A DNA stretch of 64,000 nucleotides from assembly GCA_965203365.1 (NCBI GenBank), contig OZ241878.1:3224001-3288000 (forward strand), written 5' to 3'. A model generated the notes under the pieces. It was not told the DNA's origin and did not search any database. It saw only the letters and a program-made list of their open reading frames with translations. Both the position numbers and the translations under genes were made by a program. The stretch comes from VYFG01 sp965203365 (GTDB lineage: Bacteria; Pseudomonadota; Gammaproteobacteria; Arenicellales; Poriferihabitantaceae). Positions 9,117-19,146 of this stretch are shown here, in pieces. How positions within the stretch are numbered: the stretch's first letter is position 1; every line of letters begins with the position of its first letter.

Positions 9117-11588
9117 TCACTGGGCCACAATGTTCACTAGTCGGCCAGGAACCACAATGACGCGACGAATGGTTTTTCCGTCTATGTGGGCTCGAACTCT
9201 CGGATCCGCTTGAGCCGCCGCTTCGATCGTGGCTTGATCGCTGTCGGCGGGCAACTGGATCTGTGTTCGGACCTTGCCATTGACCTGAACGGCGAGTTGG
9301 ATGCTCTCGCTGACCAATGCCCTTTCGTCGACTTTGGGCCAGAGGGCGTCGATGACATCACCGTCCTCGCCCAAGTCCCGCCAAAGGCGGTGGGCAATGT
9401 GGGGGGTCACAGGTGCGAGCACTTGATTCATGATCACAAGCCCCTCACGAAAGACAAGTGCACAATCCTCATTGGACCCAGGATCAAATCGTTCCATGGC
9501 ATTCAACAGCTCCATCATGCTCGCCACGACAGTATTATATTGCATCCGCTGGTAGTCATGACTGGCCTTGGCAAACAACGTATGGACGATTCTGCGAAGG
9601 TTCTTGGCGGTTTTATCTGACAATCGCTCACTCCAGCCCGATTCAGCCAGTATGGCCTTCACTGGCAAGACGATGTCCCGGTACTTCTGCACCAGCATCC
9701 ACCAGCGTTTCAAGAAGCGTTGTCCACCTACCACAGCGTCATCGTTCCACTCCAGCACTTGGTCCGGAGGTGAGGCAAACATGGTACATAACCGGACCGT
9801 GTCGGCTCCATATCGGTCGATGAGCGCTTGGGGGTCCACGGTGTTGCCCTTTGACTTGGACATCTTGGAACCATCCTTGAGCACCATCCCTTGGGTCAGC
9901 AGTCGGGTGAATGGTTCATTGCTGTCGACCAGGCCCATATCCCGCATCAGCTTGTGCCAGAATCGGGCATACAAAAGGTGTAAAACGGCGTGCTCAATAC
10001 CCCCGATGTACTGATCGACCGGGAGCCAGTAATTTGCCCGCTCGTCGAGCATGGCGTCAGCACCGGGACAGCAGTACCGGGCGTAATACCACGAAGACTC
10101 GACAAAGGTATCAAACGTGTCGGTTTCACGGGTGGCCGGCTGACCACTATCAGGCATCACAGTTTCATAGAAAGCCGGATTTTCCGCGATTGGAGAGCGG
10201 ACCCCCGTAAAGACCATATCTTCGGGTAAAACGACCGGCAGATCCTCGTCGGGCACGGGATGCGCTTCGTTGTTCGTATCGTACAGCACCGGTATGGGAC
10301 AGCCCCAGTAGCGTTGGCGCGAGACCCCCCAATCCCGCAAACGATAATTTACCTTGCGACGGCCTGTTCGTCGCGCCTCGAAATAATCTGCCACCGCGTT
10401 GAAACAGTCCTGGAACGCGAGTCCATCGAACTGCCCTGAATTACAGGTGATGCCATGCTTGTCGACGAAAGCACCGTGGTCATAGTCGTGTTCACTGTCA
10501 TCAGCGGGGCGGACGACCGGCCGGATTTCGATGCCATGTTTTTTAGCAAATTCCCAGTCCCTTTGGTCGTGGGCCGGTACCGCCATGACTGCCCCGGTAC
10601 CGTAGCCCATCAGAACGAAGTTGGCCGCCCAGATGTCCACCTTTTTGCCACTGATAGGATGGGTTGCCGACAAGCCCAAGGGAACACCATGCTTTTCCAT
10701 GGTTTCCAGTTCCTCTTCCGTGGTTTGGAGTTGTCGGCATGTTTCGATGAAGACTGCGACCTCTGGATTGGATTGTGCTGCTTTGAGTGCCAGCGGGTGT
10801 TCCGCCGCTACCAACACGAAGGTGATGCCCATAATGGTATCGGGTCGGGTGGTGTAGACCCAAAGTGGCTCCTCGCCCTCGACTGGGAAGCTGAATTCCA
10901 CCCCCTCGGAGCGGCCGATCCAGTTGCGCTGCATACGCTTGACCGCATCCGGCCAGCCTTCGAGATTGTCGACTTCATTCAGCAGTTCCTCCGCATAGGC
11001 GGTTATACGGAGAAACCATTGTGGAATTTCCTTTCTTTCCACCCGGGCACCGGAACGCCAGCCCCGACCGTTTTCCACCTGTTCATTGGCCAGCACGGTC
11101 TGCTCCACGGGATCCCAGTTCACCATGGCCATTTTCTTGTAGGCCAGCCCCTTTTCCAACAGTTGGTTAAAGAACCACTGTTCCCAACGGTAATATTCCG
11201 GTCGGCAAGTCGTCAGTTCTCGATCCCAGTCGTATGCAAAGCCAAGCCGCTTGAGTTGGCTTTTCATATAGGCGATGTTTTCGTAGGTCCATTCCGCGGG
11301 CCGACGTTGCCGTTGGATAGCGGCGTTCTCTGCTGGCAGGCCGAATGCATCCCAACCCATGGGTTGAAGAACGTTTTTACCCAACATGCGCTGATAGCGG
11401 CTGAGTACATCACCGATGGTATAGTTCCGAACATGACCCATATGCAGGGCACCCGATGGGTAAGGCAGCATCGACAGACAATAGAACTTTTCTTTCGAAG
11501 AGTCTTCGGTGACGTTGAAACATCGGTTTTTTGCCCAGTAGGACTGGACTTCGGGCTCCAGTTCCCCCGGGCGATAATCGGCAGTCAT
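9117..11588 (-). CDS. leuS: Leucyl-tRNA synthetase
   Basis: Class I synthetase that charges tRNA-Leu, in the cytosol. The 823-residue length is close to the bacterial norm of about 860. The HIGH motif reads HMGH (residues 49-52) within PYPSGALHMGHVRNY, and KMSKS is exact at 575-579. The CP1 editing domain is present, including the conserved threonine-rich YTTRPDTIMG and the YGTGAVMAVPAHDQRD region. The C-terminal VQVNGKVR and the final small domain are intact. It is the first gene of a minus-strand run with lptE, holA and proA. The intergenic spacer to lptE is under 50 bases. Confidence 0.97.
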   Translation of the reverse strand: MTADYRPGELEPEVQSYWAKNRCFNVTEDSSKEKFYCLSMLPYPSGALHMGHVRNYTIGDVLSRYQRMLGKNVLQPMGWDAFGLPAENAAIQRQRRPAEWTYENIAYMKSQLKRLGFAYDWDRELTTCRPEYYRWEQWFFNQLLEKGLAYKKMAMVNWDPVEQTVLANEQVENGRGWRSGARVERKEIPQWFLRITAYAEELLNEVDNLEGWPDAVKRMQRNWIGRSEGVEFSFPVEGEEPLWVYTTRPDTIMGITFVLVAAEHPLALKAAQSNPEVAVFIETCRQLQTTEEELETMEKHGVPLGLSATHPISGKKVDIWAANFVLMGYGTGAVMAVPAHDQRDWEFAKKHGIEIRPVVRPADDSEHDYDHGAFVDKHGITCNSGQFDGLAFQDCFNAVADYFEARRTGRRKVNYRLRDWGVSRQRYWGCPIPVLYDTNNEAHPVPDEDLPVVLPEDMVFTGVRSPIAENPAFYETVMPDSGQPATRETDTFDTFVESSWYYARYCCPGADAMLDERANYWLPVDQYIGGIEHAVLHLLYARFWHKLMRDMGLVDSNEPFTRLLTQGMVLKDGSKMSKSKGNTVDPQALIDRYGADTVRLCTMFASPPDQVLEWNDDAVVGGQRFLKRWWMLVQKYRDIVLPVKAILAESGWSERLSDKTAKNLRRIVHTLFAKASHDYQRMQYNTVVASMMELLNAMERFDPGSNEDCALVFREGLVIMNQVLAPVTPHIAHRLWRDLGEDGDVIDALWPKVDERALVSESIQLAVQVNGKVRTQIQLPADSDQATIEAAAQADPRVRAHIDGKTIRRVIVVPGRLVNIVAQ

Positions 11589-12652
11589 AAGGACGTTTCA
11601 GTAGCAGATTTCAAGAAGCGACAGATTGTAGCAAAACCTTCTACAAAGCCGGGTGATCGGATAGATGCTGCGTCCCTACCGGTCGTGTGATCAGATGCAA
11701 CCAAATTTTGTGGGCTGTTGCATGAAGCCATCCGACCCGGGTTTTTGATACGCTGGCCAGTGATTGGCGCGGGGTTTGCTGGGTCGGGGGCGGTCATGGT
11801 CATTTTTTCGAGTATTGACTATGAGATTCCGAACCGCTTGCGGTCTGGTTTTGTCCGGGTGATGAGACAGCGGAATATCTTCGGATCGGGGTGGTCGTCG
11901 ATGAGAGTGTTTGGGCGCCGCTTTGCCACCCTTCGAAGCAGATGCCTACGGTTGTCAATCCCAGTCGGTTTGACGACTCTGTCCTGAACGCAGGTGGCCC
12001 GACTCAGATACGCCGGTTTCAACACGGATGATGGGGGACATGGCGTTCGATGGTGGCGCCGGTTCTGCCCATTTCCATGTGGAGGGCGTGATGGACCTTG
12101 AATTGGTCCACTAGTCCGAAGGTGGTCTTGGCCTGGAAGTCGGGGGATTGGGAAGGCCGCTTATGCGTGTTCCGGTGACCCATCGAGACGAGGTTGTTCG
12201 AATCGAAACATGGATGGGTTTGAACGTGACACACGGTAATCCGACTATCACCAATAGGGGTGCCAACGGTTGCACCCAAATGAAAAGTGAGGTTGACAAG
12301 GGGAAGGAGTGGCGCACTGGCATGGGACTTTCCTCGTTGATGCTTGAGAAACGACATTTAAGGTGCCATATATGGGTCATCCCAAGGTGAAGAAGTTATC
12401 GAGTGTCCCGTACGGTAAGGTTCATGACATTGACTTCTTCGAGATTTCAGGTTCCAATATCAGGTTGACTCGCCGCAGTTCCTCATATGCAGGAGAGTCT
12501 GATGATGGGCCGCGGGCCAGTCCGTGGTCGCGGCGGTAATACATCCGATCTGGATACGATTTAAGGATGCGGCGGCTTGCTTCGATTGCGTCCCAATCGC
12601 CGACAGTCCATTCGATTGAATTCTCAACATTTACGATTTCTGGTAGATAGCT
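11589..12652. other. Gap of about 1.06 kb between leuS and rpoD
   Basis: This interval lies between the divergent leuS and rpoD starts and must contain both promoters. Several frames of 60-110 codons occur on both strands (for example minus 12019-12357), but none has family resemblance, a ribosome binding site or a consistent codon pattern. The stretch 12422-12650 is open on the minus strand as the tail of a long frame antisense to rpoD. It might be a worn gene fragment but cannot be assigned. No dnaG or rpsU, the usual upstream partners of rpoD, is present. Confidence 0.4.
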
Positions 12653-14605
12653 ATGGCCAAACAATCCCGAAGCCATGAGGTTGATCGCTCTTTGGATATA
12701 GACAGTGGCAGGAAAGCAACCCGGGAAGCAGAAGCGGGGCATATCGATGGAACGAAGTCGGCGGGATGGGGCCCCGACCCGGGTCAAAAAAAGGCGGTGG
12801 AGAAGCCGCAGTCGGATCTCAAGAAACTGGTCCTGAAAGGCAAGGCACAGGGTTTTTTGACCTATGCCGAGATCAATGACCACTTGCCCGAGAACATGCA
12901 TGACACGGACCAGATTGAGGTGGTGGTCAACATGATCAATGATATGGGGATTGAAGTGGTGGACAAGGCACCGGATGCCGACAACATTGAACTCAAGCGC
13001 GATAATCCGGAAGACGAAGAAGTCACTGAGGAAGTCAGTGCGGTGTTGAAGACCGCGGTGGAAAGCGAGTTTGGGCGTACCACCGACCCGGTCCGCATGT
13101 ATATGCGAGAGATGGGCACGGTGGAACTGCTGACGCGGGAAGATGAGATTGCGCTGGCCAAGCGCATTGAGGCGGGCAATCGTCAAGTGGCGCAGGCGGT
13201 GGCGCTTTCCCCGGGGGCCATACGTCGGTTGATGCGGTTCATGGATCAAATTGAATCGGGCGAACTCAAGTTGTCCGAGGTGGTGATGAACTTCATGGAA
13301 CTTGATGCGCTGGATGACGAGACCGTGGCCACTCCGGGTGCACCGGGGCAGAATGCGTCCGACGAGGAGGGGGTTCCCAGTGGCCCTGATCTGGACGAAG
13401 CCCTGGTCCGGTTCAGGCGGATGCGTCATATTTGGGCACTGTTGCAGAAGGCGTGGGTTCGCAATGGCATTGCCAGTCAGTTGGCTGGGAAGCATCGTCG
13501 AGCCTTGGCGGATGAAATTCTGCAGATCAAGTGGGTGCCGGCCAAGTTCGAGGAGATGACTGCGACGTTGCGAAAGAGCATGGATGAGGTGCGTCAATAC
13601 GAGCGTCATATCCATCGGTATTGTGTGACTTATGCCGGGGTGCCGAGAAAACGCTTCACCGGGTTTTTTGCCGGCCAGGAGACGACGGATGACTGGTTTG
13701 ACCAGTTGTTGGCCGCCAGTCCGGATGAAGCGGACAAGTTGGCACGATACCGGCCAAACATTGAGGAATACCAACACCAACTGGTCAAGTGTCAGCAGGG
13801 GACGGGGTTGGAACTCAAGGAACTGAAAGCCCTCAGCCGCAAGCTGTCCATTGGGGAAGCGAAGGCGCGCCGAGCGAAGAAAGAGATGGTGGAAGCCAAT
13901 CTCCGTCTGGTGATTTCGATCGCCAAGAAGTATACCAATCGGGGGTTGCAATTCCTGGATTTGATCCAGGAGGGCAATATCGGTCTGATGAAGGCTGTGG
14001 ACAAATTCGAATACCGCCGAGGCTACAAGTTTTCCACCTATGCCACTTGGTGGATTCGCCAGGCGATCACGCGCTCAATCGCGGACCAGGCCCGAACAAT
14101 TCGTATTCCGGTGCACATGATTGAGACCATTAACAAGCTCAACCGGGTATCGCGTCAGATTCTGCAGGAGCAGGGTCGTGAAGCCCTGCCCAAGGAATTG
14201 GCGGAACGGATGGAACTGTCCGAGGAGAAGGTTCGCAAGGTACTGAAGATTGCCAAGGAACCGATCTCGATGGAAATGCCGGTGGGGGATGATGAAGATT
14301 CACACCTTGGGGATTTCATTGAAGACAAAAACATCAAGAACTTGAAAGCCCCACTGGATCTTGCCACCAATGCTGGACTCAAAACGGCCACGAATGATAT
14401 CCTGGAGACGCTGTCAGAGCGCGAAGCCAAGGTATTGCAAATGCGCTTCGGCATTGGCATGAACACAGACCATACCCTGGAAGAGGTGGGCAAGCAGTTT
14501 GATGTCACCCGGGAGCGTATTCGCCAAATTGAGGCCAAGGCCCTCCGCAAGCTTCGTCATCCCAGTCGATCAGAGCACTTGCGTAGCTTCCTCGACAGCA
14601 TGTAG
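12653..14605 (+). CDS. rpoD: Primary sigma factor RpoD (sigma-70)
   Basis: Housekeeping sigma factor directing RNA polymerase to -35/-10 promoters. 650 residues. The first 55 or so are a poorly conserved extension. Region 1.1 follows (LKKLVLKGKAQGFLTYAEINDHLP), then region 1.2 (DPVRMYMREMGTVELLTREDE), a non-conserved region, region 2 (EANLRLVISIAKKYTNRGLQ and DLIQEGNIGLMKAVDKFEY), region 3 and region 4.2 (TLEEVGKQFDVTRERIRQIEAKALRKLRHP). All core regions are intact. A tRNA-Ile(CAU) near rpoD is a conserved linkage in several gammaproteobacteria. Here about 5.4 kb of mobile DNA separates the two. Confidence 0.97.
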   Translation: MAKQSRSHEVDRSLDIDSGRKATREAEAGHIDGTKSAGWGPDPGQKKAVEKPQSDLKKLVLKGKAQGFLTYAEINDHLPENMHDTDQIEVVVNMINDMGIEVVDKAPDADNIELKRDNPEDEEVTEEVSAVLKTAVESEFGRTTDPVRMYMREMGTVELLTREDEIALAKRIEAGNRQVAQAVALSPGAIRRLMRFMDQIESGELKLSEVVMNFMELDALDDETVATPGAPGQNASDEEGVPSGPDLDEALVRFRRMRHIWALLQKAWVRNGIASQLAGKHRRALADEILQIKWVPAKFEEMTATLRKSMDEVRQYERHIHRYCVTYAGVPRKRFTGFFAGQETTDDWFDQLLAASPDEADKLARYRPNIEEYQHQLVKCQQGTGLELKELKALSRKLSIGEAKARRAKKEMVEANLRLVISIAKKYTNRGLQFLDLIQEGNIGLMKAVDKFEYRRGYKFSTYATWWIRQAITRSIADQARTIRIPVHMIETINKLNRVSRQILQEQGREALPKELAERMELSEEKVRKVLKIAKEPISMEMPVGDDEDSHLGDFIEDKNIKNLKAPLDLATNAGLKTATNDILETLSEREAKVLQMRFGIGMNTDHTLEEVGKQFDVTRERIRQIEAKALRKLRHPSRSEHLRSFLDSM

Positions 14606-14749
14606 CCCCCCTGGGTTCCGATGCAAACGGATCGCATCGGATATGAGCGTGTGCTGTCCCAACCATCTGGAAACATTCCGACGTTGGAGACGAGTCTTTT
14701 CGGAGAATCGTTCAAGTCTTCCCCACTTCCAGTCTGAAGTGCAACACTC

Positions 14750-14796
14750 GCCCCGCTCCCGGCATGAGGGCGTAGCCCGAATGAAGGGAGCGGGGC
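14750..14796. other. Nested hairpin inside the IS30-type element
   Basis: An 11-base arm at 14750-14760 (GCCCCGCTCCC) pairs perfectly with 14786-14796. An inner GGGC-GTA-GCCC stem at 14768-14778 sits in the loop. It lies just inside the left inverted repeat and downstream of the transposase, and has no T-run. It could block read-through or be a subterminal transposase site. Confidence 0.45.
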
Positions 14797-14996
14797 GGCG
14801 ACCGGAAAATTCAGCCCCCAAGGGGCTGATTTCGGCCATCGATGGCATCCATCTCGACGCCAAGGAGTCTGACCGAGGCGATTTCACGACGCAAGGGCCC
14901 ACTCGGGCCGTTTCAGGCTGACTTCGGCCGAGCGGGGCCCTGCCCGTCGAATGCGGGCTCCTGGAAAGGCAGGGGAGAGGAGAGGAATGACCGCCT

Positions 14997-15962
14997 TCAG
15001 GGCGGGGCGGCAGCGGTGAAGACCTCTTCCGGGGTCCGATACCCCAGCACCTTCCGGGGTCGGCGGTTGATCCGCTCTTCCACCGCCTGGACCTGAGAGG
15101 CCGTCACCTGACGAAAGTCGGTCCCCTTCGGAAAGTACTGGCGGACCAGGCCGTTGGTATGTTCGTTCAGACCCCGCTCCCAGGAGTGATAGGGAGTGGC
15201 AAAATCCAAGTCGGCTCCCAGGGCCTTGGCGATCTCCCGGTGCCCCGCGAACTCCTTGCCGTTGTCGGCCGTGCAGGTGTGCACCCGGTCCCGAATCGAG
15301 GCCATCCGCTGGACAATGGCCTCGGTCACGGCCGCCGCCGTCTTCCCTTCCACCCAGATCAGCACCATGAATTTCGAGGCCCGATCTACCAAGGAAATCA
15401 AGGCTCCCCGGTGCTTCACCCCAATGATCAGGTCGAGCTCCCAGTCCCCGATCCGGCCCTTGGTCTCTACGATCAACGGGCGTTCGGCGATGTCCACCCG
15501 ACCGGGAATATGACCACGTCCCGCGTGTCGGCCACCGCGCCAGTTGGGCTTCTTCCCGCGGCGACGCAGGCACCGGTAAAGGTCTCCCCCCGCCTGTCGG
15601 TCCGCCCGGATATACTGATAGATCCATTCCCGCCCGGCCATCACCTCCCCTTGCTGTCGAGACCGGCCCGCGATCTGCTCCGGGCTCCATCCGGCCTGCA
15701 GCCGGTCCTCGACCACCGCCCAGCGCTCGGGGGTCATCTTCCAGGGCACAGCCGAGGCTTCCCGGCGCCGGCTCGTCGCCTTGCCCTGGGCTTGCTGGTG
15801 ACGATACCCGCGCTGTCCGCGGTTGCGGGACATCTCCCGCGCAATCGTGGTGGGATCCCGTTCGAGCTGGCGGGCGATCTCGCGTTTCGACAAACCCCTA
15901 TGCAACAGGGCATGAATCTGGCATCTTTCGCTATGGGTCAGGTGATGGTAGCCGGAAGGCAT
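14997..15962 (-). CDS. IS30-family transposase
   Basis: DDE transposase moving the surrounding insertion sequence. About 321 residues. The N-terminal helix-turn-helix reads HLTHSERCQIHALLHRGLSKREIARQL. The catalytic core has GDWELDLIIG (first Asp), CTADNGKEF (second Asp) and the Glu region near HSWERGLNEHTNGLVRQYFP, closing with INRRPRKVLGYRTPEEVF. All are standard IS30 features and the frame is unbroken, so it may be active. ATG 15962 is chosen because GGAG lies about seven bases upstream. An ATG two codons earlier is too close to that site. Confidence 0.93.
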   Translation of the reverse strand: MPSGYHHLTHSERCQIHALLHRGLSKREIARQLERDPTTIAREMSRNRGQRGYRHQQAQGKATSRRREASAVPWKMTPERWAVVEDRLQAGWSPEQIAGRSRQQGEVMAGREWIYQYIRADRQAGGDLYRCLRRRGKKPNWRGGRHAGRGHIPGRVDIAERPLIVETKGRIGDWELDLIIGVKHRGALISLVDRASKFMVLIWVEGKTAAAVTEAIVQRMASIRDRVHTCTADNGKEFAGHREIAKALGADLDFATPYHSWERGLNEHTNGLVRQYFPKGTDFRQVTASQVQAVEERINRRPRKVLGYRTPEEVFTAAAPP

Positions 15963-16174
15963 GAGCATTCTCCGTTGGTGGTCAACTGAGATGGTCTGCC
16001 ATCATCTGGCCCGCTGCAATCCGCCTAACTCAATCAATCAGGCGACGGGTCCAAGTGTTGCACTTCAGAGTGGCACGGGGGGCTCATAACAGCGACGGGT
16101 TTCGCCAAATATTTGTATTGGCTCTTTCGCCAAATGGTGACGGAAGAGTTTTTGCGATTCTACGGAGGAAGCCC

Positions 16175-16873
16175 ATGACCGCGATGGGATGTGCAATACA
16201 TCTGGAGGCAACCGCGTCAGTGATGGGGCTCATACGCCGAGTTTCGCCGGACCCTGCTATTACCGTCTTGCTGACCTCTACCGTCCTTTCAGGACCGGCT
16301 ACAGCCAACACGTATGCTCGGGGCTCAATGGCCATGTGGGTAACGAATCCACCGTGCGCGGAGCGTACCACCACGGGACCGATCGGACAGATTGATTATA
16401 TGCATGCGGAGTCTACGGCTGCGTCCATAATGGAAGTCCGTCGCCGGTCTGGTTTGACCTGGGAGGAGCTTGGCGATTTGTTCAAGGTCTCTCGCCGAAG
16501 CGTCCATCATTGGGCAAACGGCAAGCCGGTGTCGGCAAGACATGAACGAATGATCAGAAGAATGCTGGCGGCTGTCAGACATCTTGACCGGGGCGACGCA
16601 GCGGGTACACGTGCCGTGCTCTTGGCCGTCGATGAAGACATAAGTGTTTCCAGGTTTGACCTGTTGAGGGACGGCCGGTTCGACGAAGCCGTAGGAAGCA
16701 TCAAGGATGTTCCGGAATTTGAGCGCCAGCGCATCCCTCTCGCCAGTACTGCTTGGGATGTGCGCTGGCCGCAGATGCCGATATCTCTTCTGGGGGCCGA
16801 ACAGGACCGACCCGAAATTCCGGCCAAGGCTCGTGTTGCCCGCCCCAAGCGGACACCGAAAAGGACGGGCTAA
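16175..16873 (+). CDS. HTH-domain protein, orphan regulator between two ISs
   Basis: A 232-residue protein with a central helix-turn-helix: AASIMEVRRRSGLTWEELG followed by LFKVSRRSVHHWANGKPV and the RHERMIRRML helix. The N-terminal 80 residues are hydrophobic and threonine-rich (ITVLLTSTVLSGPATA). The C-terminal third is basic and ends in a Pro/Arg-rich tail. ATG 16175 is selected because GGAGGA sits five bases upstream. The longer open frame from 16055 starts inside the IS30 end and is rejected. It lies between an IS30-type element and an IS1634-type transposase, so it may be cargo or a survivor of a disrupted locus. No cognate toxin or operon partner is visible. Confidence 0.7.
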   Translation: MTAMGCAIHLEATASVMGLIRRVSPDPAITVLLTSTVLSGPATANTYARGSMAMWVTNPPCAERTTTGPIGQIDYMHAESTAASIMEVRRRSGLTWEELGDLFKVSRRSVHHWANGKPVSARHERMIRRMLAAVRHLDRGDAAGTRAVLLAVDEDISVSRFDLLRDGRFDEAVGSIKDVPEFERQRIPLASTAWDVRWPQMPISLLGAEQDRPEIPAKARVARPKRTPKRTG

Positions 16874-17007
16874 CGCTTCATGCGCTTGACGGGAGAGGAC
16901 GAACAATCGATCGACCAAGCTCTAAACGGAACTTCACGGGCAAAAAAAGCAGTATCCTGATCTCATCTGGCTGATTTTCATTGGTTTCTTGGTTTTTTGG
17001 CTGTCGT

Positions 17008-18777
17008 TCAATCTGTCATATTGATGGGAACACCTCGATCCGGCTTGACACCGAGCAGTTCGAAGGCCCGTTTCTGGACTGCCGTGGGCTGGGTGACCAG
17101 CGTCAGCCGACGATTGGCCGGGCCCCGCAGACGGACCTGATTCAAGGCTAGGCTGGCCAAGTCGTCGAGCCGGGTACGGAAGCTGTGGACGGGCAGGCCC
17201 TCGGCCGTGACCCGGGTCGCGGCCTTGGATTGGGCGGCCGGGGACGGCTGGGCCGGGGCGACCGGCGTATCCCGGGCGGCCTGCGCCGCGGCCCGGTCAT
17301 CGTCCTCGAACCCCATCGGAGCCAGACGTTGACGCAGGTGCCATTCCACATAGTAGGCCAGCATACAAAGGAAGATATGGGCACGGACCTGATCGGCGGA
17401 GTACACATGGATCGGGCGGATTCTCAGGTCGCTCTTCATACTCCGGAACGCCCGTTCCACCCCAGCGAGGCGCTTGTAGGCCTCCACCGCCTCGGCGGCT
17501 CCCAGCGTCTCGGCCTCCAGAGAGGTCCGGATGACATCGATGCCGTCGAGTCGTGCTTCGGCGATGATCCGTTCGGGGCGCTGGCGCCAGACCAAGCGGC
17601 GGTCGGTCACCTGGATCTCGAAATGCTTGGCGACCTGGTGACGGGGGATCTCCTGACCCACCCGGCGTTCAATGGCCCCCACCCCCTTCAGCCGGCCAGA
17701 CCGCACTGAGGCGGCGATCCGCTCCAGCGCCTTGGCCGTCGCCCTCAACCGAGCCTGGCGTTGGCGCCGCCGTTCGGTCTGCAGTCTCGGATTCAGGCAG
17801 ACGATCAGGCGTTCTCCGGGGAAGTCCGGCCCCGTGACCTCGGCGATGGCATCGGGGATCAGGGTTTCCGGCACGAGCGGAGCCGGCTCACCCGGGGCAC
17901 CGTGCTGGAGTAGTGGGCGGATATCCGGGGTCTTCAGCGCCGAGATCCAGTCCAGGCCCGCTGGCTCCAGGTCCTCGCGGATCCGAGCGGTGGTCAGCAT
18001 CCGGCGATCTCCCACCCAAGCCAGGCGATGGATGCCAAAACGCCGACGGATCTTGTTGATTTGATGGACCACCGTTTTGGGGTCGGCCGGGTTTCCCGGA
18101 AAGACTTCGATGGCCACGGGACACCCGTCGGCGGCACACAGCAATCCATAGACGATCTGCCGTTTGCCCGCCTTTCCGTCACGATGGTCTCCGAATTCCG
18201 CCCGCGGGCCGTGGGTACCTTCCAGGTAGGAACTGCTCACATCGTAGAGCATGAGCGTTCCCCCCTGGAGATGCTGGCGGGCGAGATGGCGCTCAATCCC
18301 AGGCTGACGCGCCAGCAGCCAGTCGAGCATGCCCAGGACTTCGTTCCCACTCACCGCCCCCAGACCGAGCATCGCCCCGAGGCGGCTCGTCGCCGTCTGG
18401 GGTGACCGCTGTCGGGCGGTGGCCAGCTGGGAATCGGGCGACAGCACCCGGGCGACGATGGCGGCCAGGGCCAGCTGACGCTCACGACGGTCGTCGCGGT
18501 GCAGGCAGCGCTCCAGGCCCAGTGCTCGGGCCATGCCCAAGACCGCCGCGACCTGCCCAGGTCCCCAAGAGCGCTCCACCTGGATCAGTGGGTCGATGTC
18601 CCGGACGGCGACAGCGCCTTTGAGCACCGCCCGAAACCCCTCGATGACTTCGGGCGGAAACCGCGAGAGGTGGGCGACGGTCCGCTGGCGAATGCGGCGG
18701 CCCTCGCGCCAGGCTTCACGCAGGAGGATGGCGGGCTTGCCCGACCGATTGGGAACCGATTCGATATTGAAGGCCAT
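17008..18777 (-). CDS. IS1634-family transposase
   Basis: DDE transposase of 589 residues, the expected size for the IS1634 group. Recognisable parts are the N-terminal VAHLSRFPPEVIEGF, the LMLYDVSSSYLEG segment (first Asp), GKRQIVYGLLC, the WVGDRRML segment (family norm GDRGM), and the C-terminal VERAFRSMKSDLRIRPIHVYSADQVRAHIFLCMLAYYVEW. The frame is complete. Inverted terminal repeats could not be matched by eye. The sequence just upstream (TAATTATGGGAACATAA) is a plausible end, but no partner was found downstream, so one end may be lost. Confidence 0.92.
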   Translation of the reverse strand: MAFNIESVPNRSGKPAILLREAWREGRRIRQRTVAHLSRFPPEVIEGFRAVLKGAVAVRDIDPLIQVERSWGPGQVAAVLGMARALGLERCLHRDDRRERQLALAAIVARVLSPDSQLATARQRSPQTATSRLGAMLGLGAVSGNEVLGMLDWLLARQPGIERHLARQHLQGGTLMLYDVSSSYLEGTHGPRAEFGDHRDGKAGKRQIVYGLLCAADGCPVAIEVFPGNPADPKTVVHQINKIRRRFGIHRLAWVGDRRMLTTARIREDLEPAGLDWISALKTPDIRPLLQHGAPGEPAPLVPETLIPDAIAEVTGPDFPGERLIVCLNPRLQTERRRQRQARLRATAKALERIAASVRSGRLKGVGAIERRVGQEIPRHQVAKHFEIQVTDRRLVWRQRPERIIAEARLDGIDVIRTSLEAETLGAAEAVEAYKRLAGVERAFRSMKSDLRIRPIHVYSADQVRAHIFLCMLAYYVEWHLRQRLAPMGFEDDDRAAAQAARDTPVAPAQPSPAAQSKAATRVTAEGLPVHSFRTRLDDLASLALNQVRLRGPANRRLTLVTQPTAVQKRAFELLGVKPDRGVPINMTD

Positions 18778-18915
18778 GGCACCATCTAATTATGGGAACA
18801 TAATGGATGGATAATAATCAAGTCGGTCTCAAGTGTCAATTCGTATCATAAAAATAAAACAATTAGTTATTTCATTTCTATCGGATGCATTCCTCTGATT
18901 TTTCGAAATCTTTTC
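18778..18915. other. AT-rich segment upstream of the IS1634 transposase
   Basis: Markedly more AT-rich than its surroundings, with runs such as TAAAAATAAAACAATTAG. It probably holds the transposase promoter and element end, and the right flank of foreign DNA. Confidence 0.35.
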
Positions 18916-19146
18916 ATGGGAACAAATATCCAGTTCGAAGAGTTTCAAAACCAGGTTTCCCTGTGTTATATCAAGGAGTTATGTGAAAATTCCCCACATG
19001 AAGTTCCGGCTAAACGGCCCAAACACTATTCAGAGGTGGGGTTGGCGTTCGTTGATTGGTGTATCAACATGATTTGGCACAATGCTTGTACGGAGAGCAT
19101 TGTTAATTTAATATATCTTGAAGCGTACCATTCCACTGAGCCATGA
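18916..19146 (+). CDS. Hypothetical small protein
   Basis: A 76-codon frame in AT-rich DNA with a product rich in Cys, Glu and His (CYIKELCENSPHEVPAKRPKH). No known domain, signal peptide or ribosome binding site is convincing. It could be a small accessory gene carried with the neighbouring mobile DNA, or chance. Its base composition matches the AT-rich flank rather than the core genes. Confidence 0.25.
   Translation: MGTNIQFEEFQNQVSLCYIKELCENSPHEVPAKRPKHYSEVGLAFVDWCINMIWHNACTESIVNLIYLEAYHSTEP

Larger units (their letters stand above)
14729..16073 (-). mobile_element. IS30-family insertion sequence
   Basis: A transposase gene is bounded by 20-bp inverted repeats with one mismatch: CCAGTCTGAAGTGCAACACT at 14729-14748 and its reverse complement at 16054-16073. 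Reading inward, both ends share the exact 16-mer TCTGAAGTGCAACACT, which resembles known IS30-family ends. About 250 bases separate the transposase stop from the left end, longer than usual for the family. That spacer contains a nested hairpin (14750-14796). Exact outer boundaries and target duplications were not resolved. The element sits directly downstream of rpoD. Confidence 0.8.

Noticed and set aside
12422..13951. A 509-codon minus-strand open frame antisense to rpoD
   Set aside because: It overlaps the canonical rpoD over most of its length, has no domain resemblance and no ribosome binding site. Long antisense frames are expected in GC-rich genes. Only its tail in 12422-12650 is outside rpoD, and that was left unassigned.
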